DNA from: Acinetobacter calcoaceticus ANC 3811
GTDB lineage: Bacteria > Pseudomonadota > Gammaproteobacteria > Pseudomonadales > Moraxellaceae
Direction: 5' to 3'
DNA: 64,000 bases
Assembly (NCBI RefSeq): GCF_000399665.1
Contig: NZ_KB976986.1
Coordinates: 3,280,733 to 3,344,732 of the forward strand
Below the pieces are notes generated by a model, which worked only from the letters and a program-made list of their open reading frames with translations, was not told the origin of the DNA and made no database searches. This document shows positions 34,415 to 43,333 of this stretch, piece after piece. The translations under genes and the position numbers were made by a program. The first letter of the stretch is position 1; the number at the start of each line of letters is the position of its first letter.

Positions 34415-35020
34415 ATGTCTCAAGTCTCTAAACGTATTGTAGTTATTAATGGTCATCCATCTGATACTAGTTTTAATCATGCATTGGCTCACAACTATGT
34501 GGAGCACGTAAAAACATTAGGTGTTCACGTAGATCTCATCGAGATTGCGAAGTTGGATTTCGAGCCTAATTTAAAATATGGTTATGAGAAACGGATGGAT
34601 CTGGAACCTGATTTAATGAATGCGCTTGAAAAAATTCAGGCTGCTGATCATTTGGTATGGTTTTTTCCAGTTTGGTGGGGAGGGCTTCCAGCCATCGCTA
34701 AAGGTTTTATTGACCGACTCTTTTTACCAAATCTTGTCTTTAGTTACCGAGAAAATAGTAATCGCGTTATTGGTCATTTACAGTCTAAATCAGCACGACT
34801 GATTACGACTTTAGATCAGCCAGGCTGGTTTTATCGTTGGTACTATGGCGAGCCAAGTACGCGTCAACTTAAAAAAGCGACTTTGCAATTTTGTGGGGTT
34901 AGTAAAGTCAAAGTTAATTATGTTGGAACAGTGCGTGGAGCAAGTTCAGACCAAAGGCAAAAATGGTTAAATCAAATCGGTAAATATGCCGAGAAAGATT
35001 GCCAACGAATCTCTTCCTAA
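34415..35020 (+). CDS. Flavodoxin-fold NAD(P)H-quinone oxidoreductase
   Basis: A 201-residue soluble flavoprotein of the NQO/KefF/MdaB-like family, which reduces quinones or nitro compounds with NAD(P)H. The FMN/FAD-binding loop near the N-terminus is IVVINGHPSDTSFNHALA, and the family core FPVWWGGLPAIAKGFIDR (about 88-105) is present. Length is normal. AAAGG lies six bases before the ATG. It is divergent from the TetR regulator and preceded directly by a predicted operator, which suggests induction by the regulator's ligand. Exact substrate is unknown. Confidence 0.88.
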   Translation: MSQVSKRIVVINGHPSDTSFNHALAHNYVEHVKTLGVHVDLIEIAKLDFEPNLKYGYEKRMDLEPDLMNALEKIQAADHLVWFFPVWWGGLPAIAKGFIDRLFLPNLVFSYRENSNRVIGHLQSKSARLITTLDQPGWFYRWYYGEPSTRQLKKATLQFCGVSKVKVNYVGTVRGASSDQRQKWLNQIGKYAEKDCQRISS

Positions 35021-35277
35021 GGCGAATCTGTGAGCGTCTCTAAGGAATAATCGTAAAAGAAAAAGAGAATTTTTTAGGTGAAGCGTTTAATAAAAAGTTT
35101 TATAAATTCGTATTTAACGCTAAAAAATTATTCTTAGTTTCTTATTTTGCTTAAAAAGTGCTAACAAAACGGTTTTATCTATGAAAAATTAATATTTTCC
35201 TACAAAAAGCCGTTTGGCGTTGGTCATAAACAAGGTGATAATGTGCAGTTACATTTTCACGCTATGATTTAACACCT

Positions 35278-36201
35278 ATGTCGCATATTTCTGTCTTACT
35301 TTCCGAGACCATTGAGAGCTTATTGGCAGATCGCACAACTGGGGTGTATATCGATGCAACCTTTGGAAGAGGTGGGCATACCCGTTTATTGCTTTCTAAA
35401 CTTGATGAAAATGCGCGAGTGTACGCATTTGATAAAGACCCTCAAGCATTGGAAGTTGCTGCTACTTTGGCACAAGAAGATCCAAGATTTACCATTATTC
35501 ATGCCAGTTTTGCTGATATCAAAGAGAAGATGCAGGAAATTGGCGTGATGAGTGTTGATGGCATTATGGCTGATCTAGGGGTTTCATCTCCTCAACTTGA
35601 TCAGGCTGAGCGTGGTTTTAGTTTTATGCAAGATGGTCCGTTGGACATGCGAATGGATAATTCTAAGGGTTTAACTGCGGCCGAGTGGTTACTTAAAATT
35701 GAAGAAGAACAATTAGCAAATATTATTTATCAATATGGTGAAGAGCGTTATAGTCGACGTATTGCTAAAGCCATTAAAAATGCTGGAAAACTAGAAACGA
35801 CAGCCCAATTGGCGGAAGTTGTTAAAACTGCTCATCCAAAATGGGAAAAATATAAACATCCAGCGACACGTGCATTTCAGGCTATTCGAATTGCTATTAA
35901 TAAAGAGCTCGAAGATATTGAAGTGTTTTTGCCGCAAGCTGTAGACTTACTCAAACCGGAAGGACGTTTGTCTGTTATTAGTTTCCATTCTCTTGAAGAC
36001 CGACTGATTAAGCAGTTTATTCAAAAAGAATCGACGTTAGCAGAAGATTTCGGTTGGGGAATGCCTGAGCAGCGTGTAGATACAAGAAGATTAAAGAAAA
36101 TTTCACGGGTTCGTGCGAGTGAAGAAGAAGTAAAAGCGAACCCTCGATCACGTAGTGCATGGCTTCGGGTTGCTGAACGCTTGGAAGAAAAAGGCGCGTA
36201 A
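35278..36201 (+). CDS. rsmH: 16S rRNA (cytosine-1402-N4)-methyltransferase RsmH
   Basis: Also known as MraW. It methylates C1402 of 16S rRNA using S-adenosylmethionine. 307 residues. The SAM-binding motif is IDATFGRGGHTRLLL (about 26-40), and the conserved FSFMQDGPLDMRMD and SFHSLEDRLIK blocks are present. It opens the dcw cluster here; mraZ, which usually precedes it, is not seen in the 257 bases upstream. The stop overlaps ftsL by one base (TAATG), so the two are coupled. Confidence 0.97.
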   Translation: MSHISVLLSETIESLLADRTTGVYIDATFGRGGHTRLLLSKLDENARVYAFDKDPQALEVAATLAQEDPRFTIIHASFADIKEKMQEIGVMSVDGIMADLGVSSPQLDQAERGFSFMQDGPLDMRMDNSKGLTAAEWLLKIEEEQLANIIYQYGEERYSRRIAKAIKNAGKLETTAQLAEVVKTAHPKWEKYKHPATRAFQAIRIAINKELEDIEVFLPQAVDLLKPEGRLSVISFHSLEDRLIKQFIQKESTLAEDFGWGMPEQRVDTRRLKKISRVRASEEEVKANPRSRSAWLRVAERLEEKGA

Positions 36202-36533
36202 TGAAAAGCAGTGATGAAATCGCCACCACAGAAAACAAAGTGGTGAAAAAAGTTGTGGTGTATACAGTATTAGTGGCGCTTGTCTTTATAAGTGCCATGA
36301 TGGTGGTATTTCAAGTATTTGAATATCGTCATGATTATAGAGAGCTTAGCTCTTATATGCGTGAACGTGATGATCTCAATGCTGAATGGGGGCGTTTGCT
36401 CATTGAGCAACAAACCTTTGGTGCAACGGCACAGATTGGTACGCGTGCTGTAACTCAGCTACGGATGTTTTCTCCACCGGCTGCAGAAACGGTGGTAATT
36501 TCTTTACCAATGACCTCAGAGCAAAATAAGTAA
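36201..36533 (+). CDS. ftsL: Cell division protein FtsL
   Basis: 110 residues, a bitopic inner-membrane protein of the FtsQLB divisome subcomplex that activates septal peptidoglycan synthesis. A charged N-terminal tail precedes one TM segment (VVYTVLVALVFISAMMVVFQV, about 21-41), then a periplasmic coiled coil (YRELSSYMRERDDLNAEWGRL). The sequence is poorly conserved across species, so the call relies on topology and the position between rsmH and ftsI. Confidence 0.9.
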   Translation: MKSSDEIATTENKVVKKVVVYTVLVALVFISAMMVVFQVFEYRHDYRELSSYMRERDDLNAEWGRLLIEQQTFGATAQIGTRAVTQLRMFSPPAAETVVISLPMTSEQNK

Positions 36534-36544
36534 GGCCTTGCTGT

Positions 36545-38377
36545 ATGGTAGATAAGCGAACAAAACAAACACGGAAAAAACAGCAGTCTATTTCGGAAAA
36601 ACCAACTCTTGCCTTTGATATGTGGCGGTTTTATCTGCTCTGGGCAGTAGTGTTGCTCTGTTTTGTTGTTTTAATTGCACGTGCATTTTATGTACAAGTA
36701 ATTAATAAGGATTTTTTACAAAACAAGGCCAATGCCAATATTTTGCGTACTGAGCGTGTGGAAGCCATGCGTGGCGTGATTAGTGACCGCCATGGTGTAC
36801 CTTTGGCAATTAGTACACCAATCATGAAAATCGTAATGGATCCACGTGATTATTTCGATACCAAGCATTTATATGACCAAATTACAGCGGAATTAAAGAA
36901 AGATCCGAATAATCGTAAATTAAAAAGACAATTACCCGATAAAAACTTGAATCTTGATGAGTTAGCAGACGTTGTTGGTTTAGATCGTACCGATCTTAAA
37001 AAACAGATGAATGCACGACCGCGTTCTCGATATTTGGTTTTGAAAAAAGAAATACCGCCGCAACAAGCAGAACTGATTACGAAGGGTAACTTTCAAGGCG
37101 TATATGCCGAGAAAACGTATAAACGTTATTATCCTCAACCACAGCCAAATGCCCAGATCATTGGTTTAACTAACAGTGAAGGCCAAGGGATTGAAGGCTT
37201 AGAAATGCAGCTCAATAAACAGCTGTCGGGTGTGGATGGTGAGCAAAAAATTATTCGTGATAAGCGCGGAAATCGCTTAAAAGTTTCAGAGGTTATCCGT
37301 GAGGGTGAGCCGGGCGAAAACATCACTTTAAGTATCGACTCTCGTTTGCAATACATTATGTATAGAGAGCTGACAGCAGCTGGTGTTGCAAATAATGCGC
37401 GTTCGGCAACTGCAATTGCTGTAGATGTTAAGACTGGTGAAATTCTGGCAATGACCAGTTGGCCGTCATATAACCCGAATGATAAAAATGGTTTGTCTAA
37501 TAAAGATGCCATGCGTAACCGCGGTGCGATCGATATGTTCGAACCGGGTTCAACCATGAAACCGTTTACAATTTCTTCCGCATTAGAAACTGGCCAATAT
37601 ACGCCTAACACGATTGTAAATACGTCTCCGGGTTCAATGCGTTTAGGTTGGCATACGATTCGTGATACTCATAACTATGGTGCTTTAACTGTAAGTGGCG
37701 TCATTATTAAGTCTTCAAACGTGGGTTCTGCAAAAATTGCATTGTCACTTCCAAAAGAAACACTACCAAGCTTCTTTAATCGTGCCGGTTTTGGTAAGCG
37801 CTCGGCTGTGAAATTTCCGGGTGAAAGCTCAGGTTTAGTGCTCCCAGTAAGTAAATTGAACTCTTCTCAAATTGGTACCATGGCTTATGGTTATGGTCTA
37901 AATGCGACTATTCTTCAGTTGGCCCAAGGCTATGCAATGCTTGCAAATCATGGCGAGAAAATGCCTTTAAGCCTACATAAGTTAGATCAGGCGCCTAAAG
38001 GTGAACAAGTTCTTGCTCCAAAAATTGCCGATCAGGTTTTGCTCATGTTAGAGCAGGTTACGATGCCTGGTGGTACTGCAAAGCAAGCTAATATTCCGGG
38101 TTATCGCGTTGGTGGTAAAACTGGTACGGCTCATAAACTTCGTGCAGACCGTAAAGGTTATTCAAATAATGAATACCGTGCTTTATTTGCTGGTGTTGCT
38201 CCAATTAGTGACCCACGTTTAGCCGTTATTGTCGTTGTTGAAAACCCACAAGGTCGTTATTACGGTGGTTTGGTTGCGGCACCTGTTTTTGCACGCATTA
38301 TGCAAGAATCATTACGTCTAATGAATGTGCCGCTTGATAAGCCCCTTGATACTTCAGTAAATCCTATTCGCAGGTAA
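36545..38377 (+). CDS. ftsI: Penicillin-binding protein 3, FtsI
   Basis: The 610-residue septal class B transpeptidase, which cross-links peptidoglycan at division and is a beta-lactam target. One N-terminal TM segment is at about 29-50. The transpeptidase motifs are complete: active-site Ser336 in STMKPF, SSN at 390-392 and KTGT from Lys525. The N-terminal pedestal region contains RGVISDRHG. Length and spacing are normal. It is 11 bases after ftsL and three bases before murE, in the dcw operon. Confidence 0.97.
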   Translation: MVDKRTKQTRKKQQSISEKPTLAFDMWRFYLLWAVVLLCFVVLIARAFYVQVINKDFLQNKANANILRTERVEAMRGVISDRHGVPLAISTPIMKIVMDPRDYFDTKHLYDQITAELKKDPNNRKLKRQLPDKNLNLDELADVVGLDRTDLKKQMNARPRSRYLVLKKEIPPQQAELITKGNFQGVYAEKTYKRYYPQPQPNAQIIGLTNSEGQGIEGLEMQLNKQLSGVDGEQKIIRDKRGNRLKVSEVIREGEPGENITLSIDSRLQYIMYRELTAAGVANNARSATAIAVDVKTGEILAMTSWPSYNPNDKNGLSNKDAMRNRGAIDMFEPGSTMKPFTISSALETGQYTPNTIVNTSPGSMRLGWHTIRDTHNYGALTVSGVIIKSSNVGSAKIALSLPKETLPSFFNRAGFGKRSAVKFPGESSGLVLPVSKLNSSQIGTMAYGYGLNATILQLAQGYAMLANHGEKMPLSLHKLDQAPKGEQVLAPKIADQVLLMLEQVTMPGGTAKQANIPGYRVGGKTGTAHKLRADRKGYSNNEYRALFAGVAPISDPRLAVIVVVENPQGRYYGGLVAAPVFARIMQESLRLMNVPLDKPLDTSVNPIRR

Positions 38378-38380
38378 GCT

Positions 38381-39880
38381 ATGTCTGTTTCTTTTCAAGA
38401 AATTAATCCAGTCGAGATTAATGCACAGTGGTCTAAACAGCCCTTTCATGGCTTTAGTCTAGATAGCCGTAAGGTTGAATCGGGCCAAATTTTTATTGCT
38501 TTGACCAGTTATAGCCAACCTGAAAAAACACGTACTTTTGCTGAGTCAGCTTTAGCGAATGGCGCACTTGGGATCATTAGCGAGACTGAGCTGGGTGTGG
38601 CAAATGAGTGGGTATGCCCTGATGTACGTCAGCGTATGGGCGAATGGCAAGAGCGTTATTTGCAACATATTGCCCCTGTTACACCAGCACGTATTGTTGC
38701 AGTAACAGGCACAAATGGTAAAACGACAATTTCGCGTCTAGTTGCTGAATTAATTAGTTCACAACAACAGTCCTGTGCAGTGATGGGTACAACTGGTAAT
38801 GGTATTTTGCCTGATCTGACGCCATCAACTCATACTACGCTCGATGCTTTACAACTACAAAATGCATTGCATGATTATGCTAAACAAGGTGCAACTTTCG
38901 CTTCTTTAGAGGCAAGCTCACATGGTTTAGAGCAAGGCCGTTTAAATGGTTGTGCGATTGAAATTGCTGTTTATAGTAATTTGAGTCGTGACCATTTGGA
39001 TTACCATGGCACTTTAGAAGCCTATGCAGAAGCAAAGGCTCTCTTATTCCGTTTTAATTCATTGAAAGTAGCTGTTATTAATCTTGATGATGAACATGCT
39101 GCTCTTATGATCAATGCAGCAAAACAAAATCCTGCTCAGCCAAAGATTCTGACGTATTCACTTACCCAAAATACGGCTGATTATTATATTAGTGACTTAA
39201 GTTACAGTTTGGCAGGCGCGACTTTTAATTTAGTCAGCTCGCAAGGTTCTTTTGCTGTGCAAAGTCCATTATTGGGACATTTCAATGTTGAAAACCTGAT
39301 CGCAGCACTTATTGCTGCTGAGCAAGCAGGTTTTGATTTAGAGGCTTTAGTCGCTTTTGTTCCTAAGCTTATTGGTGCGCCGGGACGGATGCAGGTCATT
39401 CGCGACGGTGAGCGTTTATTTGTTGTGGATTATGCACACACACCCGATGCTTTGATCCAGGTGCTTAAGACTTTAAAACGTCATGTATCTAATCAGCTTT
39501 GGGCCGTATTTGGGTGTGGTGGAGATCGTGACCGTGGTAAACGTCCACTCATGACTCAAGCAGCATTGGATGGAGCGAATCCGATTATTCTGACTTCGGA
39601 TAATCCAAGAACCGAAGATCCTGAACAAATTTTTGCTGATATGAAGCAAGGGATTGATTTCTCTGGGCATCGCATGCAGGAAATTCATGATCGCCGTGAA
39701 GCAATTAAGTTCGTTGCACAGCAAGCTCAAGCTGGTGATATTGTGGTTATTGCTGGTAAAGGTCATGAAAATTATCAAGAAATTAATGGTGTGCGCCACT
39801 GGTTTGATGATGTTGTCGAAGTACAATCAGCAATTGCTGCACAGCACCATACTGTAGACGCTGCTTACCCTGCACAATAG
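38381..39880 (+). CDS. murE: UDP-MurNAc-tripeptide synthetase MurE
   Basis: A 499-residue cytoplasmic ligase that adds meso-diaminopimelate to UDP-MurNAc-L-Ala-D-Glu. ATP-binding P-loop TGTNGKTT lies at about 110-117. The DNPR motif at 407-410 is the signature of the mDAP-adding type rather than Lys-adding enzymes. The carbamylated-Lys region and C-terminal GKGHENYQ are present. It lies three bases after ftsI, so it is strictly co-transcribed. Confidence 0.97.
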   Translation: MSVSFQEINPVEINAQWSKQPFHGFSLDSRKVESGQIFIALTSYSQPEKTRTFAESALANGALGIISETELGVANEWVCPDVRQRMGEWQERYLQHIAPVTPARIVAVTGTNGKTTISRLVAELISSQQQSCAVMGTTGNGILPDLTPSTHTTLDALQLQNALHDYAKQGATFASLEASSHGLEQGRLNGCAIEIAVYSNLSRDHLDYHGTLEAYAEAKALLFRFNSLKVAVINLDDEHAALMINAAKQNPAQPKILTYSLTQNTADYYISDLSYSLAGATFNLVSSQGSFAVQSPLLGHFNVENLIAALIAAEQAGFDLEALVAFVPKLIGAPGRMQVIRDGERLFVVDYAHTPDALIQVLKTLKRHVSNQLWAVFGCGGDRDRGKRPLMTQAALDGANPIILTSDNPRTEDPEQIFADMKQGIDFSGHRMQEIHDRREAIKFVAQQAQAGDIVVIAGKGHENYQEINGVRHWFDDVVEVQSAIAAQHHTVDAAYPAQ

Positions 39881-39888
39881 GATTATTT

Positions 39889-41289
39889 ATGCATACTTCA
39901 ACCACCAGTACCGTGCCTTTGGAACCGTGGACAGCTCAACAATTACAACAGGCAACGCAGGGCTATTGGCATAAAGACCAGATCCCTCAAACTGAAATTA
40001 AACGTATTTTGACGGATTCTCGTCATGCAGAAACTGGGGACGCCTTTTTAGCACTTAAGGGTGAGCGTTTTGATGCACACGACTTTATAGCTCAGGTTGC
40101 AGCGAATGGTTGTCAAATCGCTATTGTTGACCGCCCCTTAGATGTAGATATTGCACAATTGGTTGTGGCCGATACTCGTTTGGCTTTGGGGCAACTTGGA
40201 GCTTATCGTCGTGAGCAAAATACACAATTAAAAGTGATTGCTTTAACAGGCAGTAGCGGTAAAACCACAACTAAAGAAATGTTGGGAAGTATATTATCGC
40301 GCTTAGCTCCGACATTAATCACCCGTGGTAATTTAAACAATGACCTTGGTGTACCAATGATGCTGCTAGAGCTTCGCAAGGAACATCAATATGCTGTGAT
40401 GGAGTTGGGTGCAAGTCATCAAGGTGAAATTGACTATACTTCTAAATTAGTTCAGCCCCATGTTGCAGGCATTTTGAATATTGGTACAGCTCATCTGGGC
40501 GAATTTGGTGGTCGTGAAGGTATTTGCCGAGCTAAATCGGAAATTTATCGTCATATTTTGCCAAATGGCGTAGCAATCGTACCGCAACAAGATGACTTCA
40601 CTACTGAGATTCTTGACGCTGCAAAAGCGCATCGTATTTCTACATTTGGTGTCGGTGGCGATATTTATGCAACTGATATTGAGTTATTGCCTCAATCAAC
40701 AAATTTTACCCTACATACGCCGCAAGGAATGAGTGCCGTTAAACTCCCTTTTGCAGGTGAGCATAATGTGCAAAATGCCACTGCGGCCGTAGCCTTTGCT
40801 TTAGCAATTGGTATTGGACTTGAAGATATTGTTCAAGGTTTAGAGCAAGCTCAGGGTGCTAAAGGTCGTCTGAACTTTATTCAAAAATCTCCTTACTTAT
40901 TTATTGATGATACCTATAATGCCAATCCGAATTCTATGCGTGCTGCTGCACAAGTATTGTTGCAACAACAAGGCGTAAAAGTGATGGTCATGGGGGATAT
41001 TGGTGAGTTAGGTGATAGCAGTTGGCAAGAACACCATGATTTAGGCCGTGATCTTGCCGAGCTTCCTTTAGATCATATTATTGCAGTTGGGCAGTTTGCT
41101 TCAGCTGCTCTCGAGGGTGCAGACTCTCATTCCAATAAAGTGAAAGCATTTCAGACACAAGCTGAGGCGCTTCCATTTCTAATCAATCTAATCCAAACAC
41201 ATCAACCACAGTCCATGAGTTTCCTGTTTAAAGGTTCTCGCTTTACTCATATGGAAACGTTGATGGCTGATTTGATGGAGAAACTTTAA
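39889..41289 (+). CDS. murF: UDP-MurNAc-pentapeptide synthetase MurF
   Basis: A 466-residue Mur ligase that adds D-Ala-D-Ala to the UDP-MurNAc-tripeptide in the cytoplasm. The P-loop ALTGSSGKTTTKEM lies at about 117-130. The NLNNDLGVP and DDTYNANPNSMRAA motifs are characteristic of MurF. It begins nine bases after murE and its stop abuts the mraY ATG, so translation is probably coupled. Confidence 0.97.
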   Translation: MHTSTTSTVPLEPWTAQQLQQATQGYWHKDQIPQTEIKRILTDSRHAETGDAFLALKGERFDAHDFIAQVAANGCQIAIVDRPLDVDIAQLVVADTRLALGQLGAYRREQNTQLKVIALTGSSGKTTTKEMLGSILSRLAPTLITRGNLNNDLGVPMMLLELRKEHQYAVMELGASHQGEIDYTSKLVQPHVAGILNIGTAHLGEFGGREGICRAKSEIYRHILPNGVAIVPQQDDFTTEILDAAKAHRISTFGVGGDIYATDIELLPQSTNFTLHTPQGMSAVKLPFAGEHNVQNATAAVAFALAIGIGLEDIVQGLEQAQGAKGRLNFIQKSPYLFIDDTYNANPNSMRAAAQVLLQQQGVKVMVMGDIGELGDSSWQEHHDLGRDLAELPLDHIIAVGQFASAALEGADSHSNKVKAFQTQAEALPFLINLIQTHQPQSMSFLFKGSRFTHMETLMADLMEKL

Positions 41290-42408
41290 ATGCTGTTATG
41301 GTTGTTTGAACAACTTGCGGGCTATCACAGTTCGTTTCAGGTCGTTCGTTATTTAACATTACGTTCTTTACTCAGTGTATTAACTTCACTGACCATTGGT
41401 TTGGTCCTCGGACCGATCATGATTCGTAAATTACAAGCGTTAAAATACGGTCAGGCAGTAAGTTCATTTGCTCCTGAGAATCATGCTAAAAAGATGGGTA
41501 CACCAACCATGGGCGGGATTTTAATTCTGCTTTCAATTGGTATTAGTACCTTACTCTGGGCTGATTTATCTAACCCTTATGTCTGGATTGTGCTTGGTGT
41601 AATGGTTGTGTTCGGTGCTGTGGGCTGGGCAGATGACTGGATTAAAATTCGCTATAAAGACAATGCAGGTTTACCTGCACGTAAGAAGTTTTTCTGGACT
41701 TCAGTTGCATCCCTTGGAGCTGGTATTGCTTTATATTTAATTGCAACCCAACAATCGAATGCTGATCATACTGCAAACATGCTGGATTTATTGATTCCAT
41801 TCTTTAAGAATCTTTCAATTCCACTCTCTATGGTTCCTTTAGGCTTGGCATTTATTGTATTTACCTATCTGGTTATTAATGGCGCCTCTAACGCCGTTAA
41901 TTTAACTGATGGTTTAGATGGTCTGGCAATCATGCCTGTTGTAATGGTAGCTACTGGCTTAGGTGTATTTGCTTATTTGTCAGGTGACATCCGTTTCGCT
42001 AACTATTTGCATATTCCATATGTGAAATATACCTCTGAGCTTGTTGTAATCTGTTCTGCCATGATTGGTGCAGGTTTGGCATTTCTTTGGTATAACGCAC
42101 ACCCTGCTCAAATCTTTATGGGCGATGTTGGTGCTTTAGCTTTAGGTGCGATGCTTGGAACGATTGCTGTTATGGTACGCCAAGAAATCGTATTTGCGAT
42201 TATGGGTGGTGTGTTTGTAATGGAGGCAGTATCTGTATTCTTGCAAATTGGATCGCTGCGGATGCGTAATAAACGCGTGTTCTTAATGGCACCGTTGCAT
42301 CATCATTATGAAAAGCAGGGCTGGAAAGAAACCCAAGTCGTGATTCGTTTTTGGATTATTACAATTATATTAGTAGTTTTAGGTCTAATGACTTTAAAAT
42401 TGCGTTAA
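41290..42408 (+). CDS. mraY: Phospho-MurNAc-pentapeptide transferase MraY
   Basis: A 372-residue integral membrane enzyme (about ten TM segments) that makes lipid I from UDP-MurNAc-pentapeptide and undecaprenyl phosphate. The conserved aspartates [18 protein letters not shown] and [11 protein letters not shown] are present, as is the HHH loop [10 protein letters not shown] near 336-345. Start codon is immediately after the murF stop. It is the last gene of the dcw cluster here; murD-ftsW-murG-murC do not follow, unlike in E. coli. A terminator follows. Confidence 0.97.
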   Translation: MLLWLFEQLAGYHSSFQVVRYLTLRSLLSVLTSLTIGLVLGPIMIRKLQALKYGQAVSSFAPENHAKKMGTPTMGGILILLSIGISTLLWADLSNPYVWIVLGVMVVFGAVGWADDWIKIRYKDNAGLPARKKFFWTSVASLGAGIALYLIATQQSNADHTANMLDLLIPFFKNLSIPLSMVPLGLAFIVFTYLVINGASNAVNLTDGLDGLAIMPVVMVATGLGVFAYLSGDIRFANYLHIPYVKYTSELVVICSAMIGAGLAFLWYNAHPAQIFMGDVGALALGAMLGTIAVMVRQEIVFAIMGGVFVMEAVSVFLQIGSLRMRNKRVFLMAPLHHHYEKQGWKETQVVIRFWIITIILVVLGLMTLKLR

Positions 42409-42423
42409 GAAAGGTTTTCACAA

Positions 42424-42447
42424 GAGCCGGCATTGCCGGCTTTTTTA
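42424..42447 (+). terminator. Terminator after mraY
   Basis: AGCCGGC-ATT-GCCGGCT followed by TTTTTT; it closes the rsmH-to-mraY operon 16 bases after mraY. Confidence 0.9.
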
Positions 42448-42460
42448 TTGAGAGAAAAAC

Positions 42461-43279
42461 ATGAGCGTATTGATGTGTCCTGTTTGCCGTCAACCTTTAG
42501 ATCTACTGGATAGAACTTGGCGTTGTGAAAGAGGACATAGTTATGACATCGCAAAACAAGGTTATGTCAATTTACATGTTGTGCAACATAAGCATAGTAA
42601 GAACCCTGGAGATACGCCAGAGTCGGTTGATGCGCGACGAGCTTTTTTACAAAGTGGTTATTATCAACCTTTACAACATGCTGTAGTCGCTTTATTAAAA
42701 CAATTAGGTGTAAAAACCGTACTTGATATAGGGTGTGGTGAAGGCTATTACACAAGTGCCATGCAGCAAGTCGTTGAGCAATGTGTTGGTGTTGATATTG
42801 CAAAAAATGCGGTACAGCGTGCAGCAAAGCTCAATGCTGAAGTAACTTGGGTTGTGGGAACTGGTGCGACCTTACCTGTGCTTGATCAAAGCATGGATGC
42901 GTGTACCAGTTTGTTTAGCCCAATTCCACAAGCCGAAATTGCACGTATTTTAAAAGATGATGGGTATTTAATTGTTGTCACACCTGCATCTGAACATTTG
43001 TATGCAATGCGTGAGGCTCTATTTGAGCAGGTTAACCCTCACACACCAGAGAAGTTTATAGAGCAGTTGCAAGATTTGTTTGAGCTTAAGCAAGAGCAAA
43101 TTATTGATGCCCCTTTTGTGCTTGATCAACAGGCTTTAAAAAATCTGATTGCTATGACACCTTATGCTTATAAAGCATCCCCTGAGCGTCGTTTGCAGTT
43201 AGAGCAGCAGTCGCAATTAGAGTTAACGGCATCTTTTCAAATTTATGTCTTTCAGAAACGTAATAAAACAGCTAGCTAA
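42461..43279 (+). CDS. rlmA: 23S rRNA (guanine-N1)-methyltransferase RlmA
   Basis: 272 residues. An N-terminal zinc finger (CPVC at 6-9, then CERGH at about 23-27) is followed by the RlmA hallmark YDIAKQGYVNL and HSKNPGDTPE, and a class I SAM domain with VLDIGCGEGYYTSA (about 92-105). E. coli RlmA methylates G745 of 23S rRNA. It starts 13 bases beyond a terminator, so it must have a promoter within or near the hairpin region or depend on read-through. Confidence 0.9.
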   Translation: MSVLMCPVCRQPLDLLDRTWRCERGHSYDIAKQGYVNLHVVQHKHSKNPGDTPESVDARRAFLQSGYYQPLQHAVVALLKQLGVKTVLDIGCGEGYYTSAMQQVVEQCVGVDIAKNAVQRAAKLNAEVTWVVGTGATLPVLDQSMDACTSLFSPIPQAEIARILKDDGYLIVVTPASEHLYAMREALFEQVNPHTPEKFIEQLQDLFELKQEQIIDAPFVLDQQALKNLIAMTPYAYKASPERRLQLEQQSQLELTASFQIYVFQKRNKTAS

Positions 43280-43299
43280 CAGTCCATTTTTAAAAGCGC

Positions 43300-43333
43300 A
43301 AAAAAGAAGCCATCTGATGATGGCTTCTTTTTT
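43300..43333. terminator. Bidirectional terminator between rlmA and mrcA
   Basis: GAAGCCATC (43306-43314), TGAT loop, GATGGCTTC (43319-43327), with A and T tracts on the outside, between two convergent genes. Confidence 0.93.
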
